A program made the translations under genes and the position numbers. DNA of 64,000 bases from Sodalinema lacuna_A (GTDB taxonomy: Bacteria; Cyanobacteriota; Cyanobacteriia; Cyanobacteriales; Geitlerinemataceae). Every line of letters starts with the position of its first letter. Within the stretch, counting starts at the first letter, position 1. Shown one piece after another: positions 58,137 through 64,000 of this stretch. The DNA lies in the NCBI GenBank assembly GCA_900149785.2, contig FSSI02000002.1:147563-211562 (forward strand), given 5' to 3'. The notes under the pieces are model-generated. The model was not told the DNA's origin. It worked only from the letters and a program-made list of their open reading frames with translations, and did no database searches.

Positions 58137-58748
58137 ATGGCAGAACCGCAACAGGAATCCGCTTGGGTTGAAATTGGCCGCATTGTCGCCCCTCAGGGGG
58201 TACATGGATTGATGCGTGTCTATCCTGACTCGGATTTCCCCGAACGCTTCCTCGAACCGGGTCCGCGTTGGTTACGACGTAAAGGCGGCTCCCAGCCTGA
58301 ACCCGTGGAACTGCTAGGAGGGCGAGACATCCCCGGAAAAGGGCTGTATGTGATTGAAATTGAGGGAATTGAGACGCGAGAGGCGGCGGAATCGTTGCGT
58401 AATGCGGTGTTAGTGGTTCCCCTGAGCGATCGCCCTGAACTTGAGGCCGGCGAGTTTCATGTTCGCGATTTGCTGGGGTTAGAGGTGTTTCATCACCAAA
58501 CCGGGGAACGACTGGGGGTGACGATTGATATTTTCTCCGCCGGAAATGACTTGTTACAAGTTCAAGTGGATGAGAATTACTTACCACAAAAACCAGTAGA
58601 AGTCAAGAAAAAAAAGGCAAAGAAACGTCAAAAGCCTCCGGCCCCGCCGACGATTTTTATTCCTTTTGTCGAGGCGATCGTTCCGGTGGTGGATTTGGTG
58701 AATCAACGGCTAGAAGTTGATCCTCCCCCTGGATTATTGGACTTATAG
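58137..58748 (+). CDS. rimM: 16S rRNA processing protein RimM
   Basis: About 203 residues from the ATG at 58137 (MAEPQQES); an ATG at 58095 that overlaps the mlaD-type stop (ATGA) would add 14 residues and cannot be excluded. N-terminal RimM domain: WVEIGRIVAPQGVHGLMRVYPDSDFPERF and GLYVIEIEGIETREAAESLRN. PRC-barrel domain from about 95 (EFHVRDLLGLEVFHHQTGERLG) with a Lys-rich insert (VKKKKAKKRQK) before FIPFVEAIVPVVDLVNQRLEVDPPPGLLDL. RimM binds ribosomal protein S19 and helps 30S head maturation. Confidence 0.95.
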   Translation: MAEPQQESAWVEIGRIVAPQGVHGLMRVYPDSDFPERFLEPGPRWLRRKGGSQPEPVELLGGRDIPGKGLYVIEIEGIETREAAESLRNAVLVVPLSDRPELEAGEFHVRDLLGLEVFHHQTGERLGVTIDIFSAGNDLLQVQVDENYLPQKPVEVKKKKAKKRQKPPAPPTIFIPFVEAIVPVVDLVNQRLEVDPPPGLLDL

Positions 58749-58898
58749 AGGCAAAATTGCACCAAATTTCTCATAAATTGCTAAATTGCCTTGAGATAAG
58801 CCGTCATTAAATATATTAAAAAAGATTACAACTACCTGTCCGAACTGAGATTCGATTTTATAGACTGAATCAAATTACTTACGCGAGAGAATCAGACC

Positions 58899-59345
58899 AT
58901 GGGCTTATTTGATCGAGTCTTAGGGGCACAGCGTCGGACAGAAGTCACATTGGGGCCAGCCGAGGCCTTTATCGGCATTACCTTGTTGGCGATCGCCGCC
59001 GACGGTTATATTGCCACAGAAGAAATGCAAGTTTTGGTGACAACTCTGTGTCGCTTAAAAATGTTTCGTAGCTATTCGAGCGATGTGATTGCTTCGACGA
59101 TTGATCGCCTCATGGGGGTGATTCAACGACAAGGACCAGAAGCCTTGTTATCCGCCGCCGTCGCCACACTTCCTCACGACCTCTACGAGACGACGTTTGC
59201 CATCACCACGGATATCATTTTAGCTGATGGCGAAGTGTCACCCGAAGAAGAGGTATTACTTAACGAACTGCATCAGCTCCTAAACATCCCCGATGAGTTG
59301 GCGGTGCAAATCATCAACGTGATGATCATTAAAAATCGAGGTTAA
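58899..59345 (+). CDS. TerB-like (tellurite resistance domain) protein
   Basis: 148 residues. GPAEAFIGITLLAIAADGYIATEEMQVL and FAITTDIILADGEVSPEEEVLLNELHQLLNI match the TerB/DUF-type helical domain, with AADG and LADGEVSPEE acidic patches that bind metal or Ca2+ in related folds. Cyanobacterial members are widespread and not linked to tellurite specifically. Soluble, probably cytoplasmic; function unknown. Starts from MGLFDRVLGAQRR, with GAGAGAA about ten bases upstream. Confidence 0.85.
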   Translation: MGLFDRVLGAQRRTEVTLGPAEAFIGITLLAIAADGYIATEEMQVLVTTLCRLKMFRSYSSDVIASTIDRLMGVIQRQGPEALLSAAVATLPHDLYETTFAITTDIILADGEVSPEEEVLLNELHQLLNIPDELAVQIINVMIIKNRG

Positions 59346-59461
59346 GTCGAGACTCAAACAGCCCCAATCGCCTCAGGCCCAGCGCGATCCCCAGGGAACA
59401 GCCCCTCGACGAACCCCGTCAGCCCTGTCATTGCTCCCTGCTGATTGAACTAACGCACCCC

Positions 59462-60328
59462 ATGAGACAATTTACCCCTCGTCCTTGTCCCTGTTGCACC
59501 CCCATAGACTCGGGAACCCCCCTCGAAACTCTACAACTGGCGATCGCCCTAGTTTTGGGCTTCTCCGTCGTTGAATGGCTCACAGGACAGTTTAGCCATA
59601 GCCTCTCGTTGCTGGCGGACTCGGGCCATATGCTCACCGACGCGATCGCCCTAAGCCTCGCCCTCTGGGCCACCTGGCGAGTGCGACTGGGAACCCAGAG
59701 GGCGCAAACTCAATCGGGGCAAACTCAATCGGGACGAACCGAAAGCGGCGTCGCCATCGTTAATGGACTGTCCCTGTTGCTGATGGCCGCCTTCGTCATC
59801 TGGGAAGCCTTGCGACATCTGAACCATCCCCCCGAAGAATTACTCAGTTTACCCGTCTTAGGAGTGGCCCTATTGGGACTGGTCATCAATACCACCAGTG
59901 CTAAATTACTGCATCAAGAGAGTCAAACCAACTTAAACCTAGAAGGGGCCTTTCTTCATGCCGTCGCCGACGCTATGGGGTCTGTGGGGGTTATCATTGC
60001 GGCGATCGTGGCCTATATTTGGGGCTGGCATTGGGTTGATACGGCCATCGGCCTGGCCATTGCTGGATTTATTACCCTCAGTGCTATCCCCCTATTAGCC
60101 AAAGCCGTGGCACAGTGGCGGACACCCGTCAAGGCTGTACAAGCGACGCCGAGTTTGTTAGAAGTGGGCAAGGCGAACCTAAACTCCGACTCAACCTCGA
60201 CCTTCGTCGGCCCACAGCGATCGCCGTCAAACCCCTCCAATCCCTACTCTTGCCAATATCTCAAACCCCAACCGAAACAACGCGCTCTTATCTCCCTGAC
60301 TCGGGCCAAGAATGTCAAAATCCGTTGA
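59462..60328 (+). CDS. Cation diffusion facilitator (zinc/cobalt efflux)
   Basis: 288 residues. Starts MRQFTPRPCPCC, with a CPCC group near the N-terminus, and has six membrane helices. The zinc site is intact: LLADSGHMLTDAIAL in TM2 (D/H-x3-D) and FLHAVADAMGSVGVI in TM5 (H-x3-D). The usual ~80-residue cytoplasmic metal-binding domain after TM6 is short and atypical (TPVKAVQATPSLLEVGKANL...), followed by a Ser/Pro/basic tail; similar LLEVGKT-like ends occur in other cyanobacterial members (from memory). It exports Zn2+, Co2+ or similar out of the cytoplasm in exchange for protons. Confidence 0.85.
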   Translation: MRQFTPRPCPCCTPIDSGTPLETLQLAIALVLGFSVVEWLTGQFSHSLSLLADSGHMLTDAIALSLALWATWRVRLGTQRAQTQSGQTQSGRTESGVAIVNGLSLLLMAAFVIWEALRHLNHPPEELLSLPVLGVALLGLVINTTSAKLLHQESQTNLNLEGAFLHAVADAMGSVGVIIAAIVAYIWGWHWVDTAIGLAIAGFITLSAIPLLAKAVAQWRTPVKAVQATPSLLEVGKANLNSDSTSTFVGPQRSPSNPSNPYSCQYLKPQPKQRALISLTRAKNVKIR

Positions 60329-60499
60329 TGATCGCGTTACGGGTACCGAAGTTATGTTATTGGTGCAGAGAGTCAAGACCGTTGTTTTGAGCCAAACCCC
60401 TGGACTCCCTCAAAGCTGTCAACAGACTCGTCCACCTCACTCGCAGCCCAAATAACCCGGAGATCAATCGCCCGGAAACGCAACCCCTAGACGGAACTT

Positions 60500-63049
60500 A
60501 TGAATAAAGTTATCTACTCCAACCCAGACAACACGCCGATTAAGGTTGAAGACGATCGCACCGGCATGAGTCCCGAAACCCTAAAACGGGCCTTTGCCGA
60601 CCATCTCTTCTATCTTCAGGGCAAAGATCAGACCATCGCCACCCTGAATGACTACTATCTGGCGTTAGCCTACGTGGTGCGCGATCGCCTACTCCATCGT
60701 TTCATCAAAACAGTCCGCACCTACAGCGAAGAAAACGTCAAAGTTGTCTGCTACCTCTCCGCTGAGTTCCTGATGGGACGGCATTTAGGCAACAACCTCG
60801 TCAACCTCGGCTTATTCGAGACCGTTCAGCAAGTGATCGAAGACTCTGGACTCAGCCTCGAAGAACTCCTCGAACAAGAACAAGATCCCGGCCTCGGCAA
60901 CGGCGGTTTAGGACGGCTGGCCGCGTGCTTCCTCGATTCCTTAGCCACCCTAGAAATCCCCGCCATCGGCTACGGGATTCGCTACGAATTTGGCATCTTC
61001 CACCAGATTATCCAAGATGGTTGGCAAGTCGAAATCCCCGATAACTGGCTGCGATTCGGCAACCCCTGGGAAATTCCCCGGCCCGAAGACACCGTTGAAG
61101 TGAAACTTGGCGGCCATACCGAAATGTTCCACGACACCAACGGCAACTCCCGCTGGTGTTGGATTCCCGATCGCACCGTCATCGGGATCCCCCACGACAC
61201 CCCCGTTCCCGGCTACCAAACCAACACCGTCAACCCACTGCGACTCTGGAAAGCCGAAGCCAGTGAAGCCTTTAACTTCGATGCCTTCAACGCCGGCAAC
61301 TATGACCGAGCCGTCGCCGAGAAAATCAACTCCGAAACCATCTCCAAGGTTCTCTATCCCAACGACAACACCCCCCAAGGTCGGGAGTTGCGCTTAGCAC
61401 AACAATACTTCTTTGTCTCGGCATCGTTACAAGACTTAATCCGTCTGCATCTGCGCACCAACCGTTCCTTAGAGAACTTCCACGAACGGGTGGCCATTCA
61501 ACTCAACGATACCCACCCCGCCATTGCCGTGGCCGAACTGATGCGCCTGTTCCTCGACGAACATAACCTAGATTGGGATACCGCCTGGAGTATCAGCCAA
61601 AAAACCCTCTGCTATACGAACCACACCCTGCTTCCCGAAGCCTTGGAACGGTGGTCTGTGGAGTTGTTTAAATCCCTGCTTCCTCGTCACCTGGAACTGA
61701 TTTACGAAATCAACTTCCGCTTCCTCGAAGATGTGCGGATCTGGTTCCCCGGTGACGATGAACTGGCGCGGCGCTTATCAATCATCGAAGAAGGCCCCGA
61801 AAAACAAGTTCGTATGGCCCACCTCGCCTGCGTCGGTTCCCATGCCATCAACGGCGTGGCAGCCCTGCATACGGAACTGTTAAAAAGCCAAACCCTACGG
61901 GACTTTGCTCGTCTATGGCCTGAAAAATTCTTCAACAAAACCAACGGCGTGACTCCCCGCCGCTGGATGTTGCTGAGTAACCCCAAACTCTCTCAACTCA
62001 TTACTGAGAAAATTGGCGACGGTTGGCTCAAAGATCTCGAACAACTCAGTGGGATTGAGAAATGTATTGAAGACAAGGCCTTCCGCAAACAATGGCAAGA
62101 GATTAAACGGCAAAACAAACAAGAGTTAGCCGCGTATATCAAGGCCAAGCGCGGGATTGAGGTCAATCCTGATTCCTTGTTTGATGTGCAAGTGAAGCGG
62201 ATTCATGAGTACAAACGCCAGCATTTAGCGGCTCTACACATCATCACCCTCTACAACCGCATTAAGCGCAATCCTGACGCGGACATTTTGCCTCGGACCT
62301 TTATCTTTGGCGGTAAAGCGGCACCGGGTTACATCATGGCGAAGTTGATCATTAAACTGATCAATGCCGTGGGAGAAGTGGTCAACAAAGATCCTGATGT
62401 TCGCGGACGCTTGAAAGTGGTATTTTTGCCCAACTTCAATGTGTCTCTTGGGGAGCGAATTTACCCAGCGGCTGATTTGTCCGAACAGATTTCAACGGCG
62501 GGTAAAGAAGCCTCGGGAACCGGAAATATGAAGTTTGCCATGAATGGGGCCTTGACGATTGGAACCCTAGATGGGGCAAATATCGAGATTCGCGAAGAAG
62601 CCGGGGCGGAAAACTTCTTCCTCTTTGGCTTGACGGCTCAAGAGGTTCAAGACTTGAAAGCGAAAGGCTATAATCCTCGCTCGTACTACGAGAATAATCC
62701 GGAACTGCGGGGGGCGATTGATCGCATTGCCAATGGGGACTTTTCTCCGGGCGATCGCGATCGCTTCAAACCCATTGTGGATAACCTGCTCTATGGTGAT
62801 CCCTTTATGCTGTTGGCAGACTATCAAGCCTACATTGACTGTCAGCAAGAGGTCAGCAAAGCCTATCGGGATCTCGACTCCTGGACCCGCATGGCCATTC
62901 TCAACTCCGCTCGCATGGGTAAATTCTCCAGCGATCGCACCATCGACGAGTATTGCAAAGAAATTTGGAATGCCAAACCGGTGAACATCGAGTTAGAGGA
63001 ATATTCCCAAGCCGAAGCCACCTTGAAGCGCTCCGTCGAGATGCGCTAA
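60500..63049 (+). CDS. glgP: Glycogen phosphorylase
   Basis: 849 residues, the usual GT35 length. Starts MNKVIYSNPDNTPIKVEDDRTG. Motifs: YLSAEFLMGRHLGNNLVNLGL, GNGGLGRLAACFLDSLATL, QLNDTHPAIAVAELMR, FFNKTNGVTPRRWMLLSNP, VQVKRIHEYKRQHL and EASGTGNMKFAMNGALTIGTLDGANIEI, whose Lys binds pyridoxal phosphate. It releases glucose-1-phosphate from stored glycogen with phosphate, feeding pgi and the pentose phosphate route at night. Monocistronic; the upstream CDF gene ends 171 bp away. Confidence 0.97.
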   Translation: MNKVIYSNPDNTPIKVEDDRTGMSPETLKRAFADHLFYLQGKDQTIATLNDYYLALAYVVRDRLLHRFIKTVRTYSEENVKVVCYLSAEFLMGRHLGNNLVNLGLFETVQQVIEDSGLSLEELLEQEQDPGLGNGGLGRLAACFLDSLATLEIPAIGYGIRYEFGIFHQIIQDGWQVEIPDNWLRFGNPWEIPRPEDTVEVKLGGHTEMFHDTNGNSRWCWIPDRTVIGIPHDTPVPGYQTNTVNPLRLWKAEASEAFNFDAFNAGNYDRAVAEKINSETISKVLYPNDNTPQGRELRLAQQYFFVSASLQDLIRLHLRTNRSLENFHERVAIQLNDTHPAIAVAELMRLFLDEHNLDWDTAWSISQKTLCYTNHTLLPEALERWSVELFKSLLPRHLELIYEINFRFLEDVRIWFPGDDELARRLSIIEEGPEKQVRMAHLACVGSHAINGVAALHTELLKSQTLRDFARLWPEKFFNKTNGVTPRRWMLLSNPKLSQLITEKIGDGWLKDLEQLSGIEKCIEDKAFRKQWQEIKRQNKQELAAYIKAKRGIEVNPDSLFDVQVKRIHEYKRQHLAALHIITLYNRIKRNPDADILPRTFIFGGKAAPGYIMAKLIIKLINAVGEVVNKDPDVRGRLKVVFLPNFNVSLGERIYPAADLSEQISTAGKEASGTGNMKFAMNGALTIGTLDGANIEIREEAGAENFFLFGLTAQEVQDLKAKGYNPRSYYENNPELRGAIDRIANGDFSPGDRDRFKPIVDNLLYGDPFMLLADYQAYIDCQQEVSKAYRDLDSWTRMAILNSARMGKFSSDRTIDEYCKEIWNAKPVNIELEEYSQAEATLKRSVEMR

Positions 63050-63217
63050 TTCATCGCAAAACCGATTAAACTCAAATTAGGGGGAGAGGCTTGCAATATC
63101 GAGTCTCTCCCTCTTTGGCGATCGCACTCCCCAATTCCCCGTTCCCAATTCCCTTCTCCCTTCTCCCCCCTCTTGCCTCTTGCCATCCCCTCCTGGGAGC
63201 TAATCTTGTAAGGGTTT
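63050..63217. other. Spacer after glgP with heptamer remnants
   Basis: A possible terminator-like AAATTAGGGGGAGAGGC region and then a pyrimidine-rich stretch of TTCCC-type and CTCTTGC heptamers (63130-63187) leading to the intron-like segment. No gene. Confidence 0.5.
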
Positions 63218-63460
63218 GTGAAACCCGGTGAAAGTGTTGAGTCAAGTCGCTCCTGACCGGGGCGATGGAGGGGCAGCAGCAGTAGCCGGACAGAAAGAGA
63301 ACCAGAGGACTCGCTCGGCGTCAGTCTGTTAGGGGCCTAGGTGACGCGAGAGCTTCAGGGGCGGGCTAATCAGGTCAGCAGCAAGCCCTCGCCGGGGGGT
63401 GCTCCGGAAAAAGAGAAGGGGGTTGCTGACCGTCGCGCCAATTTGACAAGATAAACAGGA
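63218..63460 (+). mobile_element. Group II intron-like 5' segment, probably truncated
   Basis: From GTGAAACC, the text GGTGAAAGTGTTGAGTCAAGTCG matches the start of domain I of bacterial group II introns (the GTGTTRAGTCAAG core is shared with the Lactococcus Ll.LtrB intron, from memory), followed by a strongly structured GC-rich stretch with long inverted repeats (e.g. 63373-63431). No reverse transcriptase gene and no domain V are seen before the transposase, so the element seems cut off by the insertion of the IS. Confidence 0.45.
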
Positions 63461-63488
63461 GACCGAGCCAAGTTGAGAGAAGCCCCCG

Positions 63489-64000
63489 ATGAGCGAGTTT
63501 AGCAGCCAAGGACTGTTCCGACCCCAAGTTCAAAGAAGTCTAGAGAAAGCCTATAGCCTGGCCGGTAGCAAACCCAACTTATCATTCTCTCAATGTATGG
63601 GTAACAGTTTTCGCCAAACCGTTGCCCGTCTGTTCTCCCATAAGCAAATGACCCAAGATGTGATGCTATCGAGACATATCGAAGCGACAAGGGAACGAGC
63701 CTCAGCCACAGAAGGGGACTATGTGATTGCCGCCCAAGACACCACCTATTACAACTACTCAGGACACAAGGAGATGTCGGGGCTAGGGGTAATCCAAGGA
63801 AAAGTCAGAGGAGTCATACAACACAATGTCCTACTGGTGAACGAGTCCGGTCTGCCCTTAGGACTGTTAGGACAACAATATTGGACTCGAAAGGGGGGAC
63901 TGAATCTAGCCGAAGGAGAAAAAGAAAGCTGTAAATGGCTCAAGGGGCTAGATGCCATCAATCAGCAAGCGAGGCAATCGAGCAAGTGCTTTGTCTCAGT
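63489..64000 (+). CDS. IS4/Tn5-type transposase (partial, runs off the window)
   Basis: From the ATG at 63489 an open frame of 170 codons continues to the end of the window without a stop. The order EGDYVIAAQDTTYYNYSGH, GLGVIQGKVRGVIQHNVLLVNE, GLPLGLLGQQYWTRKGG and EKESCKWLKGLDAIN follows the Tn5 transposase core (IEDTT; EKESGKWL), with D84 in AAQDTT as the likely first Asp of the DDE triad. The C-terminal part and right end lie outside. It belongs to an insertion sequence that appears to have landed next to, or in, the group II intron-like segment. Confidence 0.9.
   Translation, partial: MSEFSSQGLFRPQVQRSLEKAYSLAGSKPNLSFSQCMGNSFRQTVARLFSHKQMTQDVMLSRHIEATRERASATEGDYVIAAQDTTYYNYSGHKEMSGLGVIQGKVRGVIQHNVLLVNESGLPLGLLGQQYWTRKGGLNLAEGEKESCKWLKGLDAINQQARQSSKCFVS

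Noticed and set aside
60115..60390. Alternative frame at the 3' end of the CDF gene, as a sign of a frameshift
   Set aside because: Neither alternative frame restores the usual CDF C-terminal domain, while the current frame contains LLEVGK, which fits other cyanobacterial members; so the short tail is taken as native.
1..64000. tRNA or rRNA genes
   Set aside because: I looked in all spacers above about 100 bp for T-loop and acceptor patterns and saw none; a covariance-model scan could still find a missed one.

Overview
The window is chromosomal DNA from a cyanobacterium, most likely a filamentous non-heterocystous type (inference; genus cannot be fixed from this sequence). Direct support is the photosystem II pair psbH/psbN, phycobiliprotein-like genes, NtcA, PxcA, the ferredoxin-type divinyl chlorophyllide reductase, many cyanobacteria-specific families (DUF3084, DUF2301, DUF4912, fibrillin) and the HIP1 octamer GCGATCGC recurring throughout. 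About 50 protein genes or gene remnants are supported. I see no tRNA, rRNA or CRISPR array.

Layout. 1-7.6 kb: a truncated oxidoreductase gene, a GH19-type cell-wall hydrolase, an ArnT-like glycosyltransferase, DUF4912, pth, tatA, then divergent psbH and psbN. 7.8-10.9 kb: a compact operon of a HEAT-repeat protein, a beta phycobiliprotein that keeps Cys82, an alpha-type phycobiliprotein that has lost its bilin cysteine, and an SLH lipoprotein whose start overlaps the alpha stop. 11-18.3 kb: twin secreted proteins, a helicase-like P-loop protein, PxcA, a pentapeptide protein and a fibrillin. 18.5-27.2 kb: a signalling cluster with a REC/wHTH/HPt/REC/REC/GGDEF protein, a lone receiver and a 1.8-kilo-residue PAS/GAF histidine kinase. 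27.2-30.6 kb: fabI, ntcA, DUF3084.

30.6-38.7 kb is the accessory part: two short MITE-like elements, a VapB-like antitoxin with a wrecked PIN toxin, a XisH/XisI pair, a second PIN toxin with a frameshift plus its small partner, and an operon of a TPR-CHAT protease with two unrecognised proteins, the second resembling a CorA-type helical/two-membrane-segment protein. Copies of one roughly 75-170 bp repeat, carrying the palindrome AGAAACCCGGTTTCT and in places the first codons of the CHAT gene, lie between the modules.

38.8-63 kb is mostly housekeeping: F420-ligase-like protein, GNAT, ruvX, TrkA-type K+ regulator, Na+/H+ antiporter, surE, dprA, DUF2301, trmH, a LuxR-type regulator, pgi, a DEAD-box helicase, bciB, yvcK, an MlaF/MlaD lipid transporter pair, rimM, a TerB-like protein, a CDF transporter and glgP. 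The window ends in what looks like the 5' part of a group II intron followed by an IS4/Tn5-type transposase that runs off the end.

A theme across the window is short tandem repetition: 7-bp arrays between genes, and 12- or 15-bp arrays inside or at the ends of genes, several of which extend proteins in frame.
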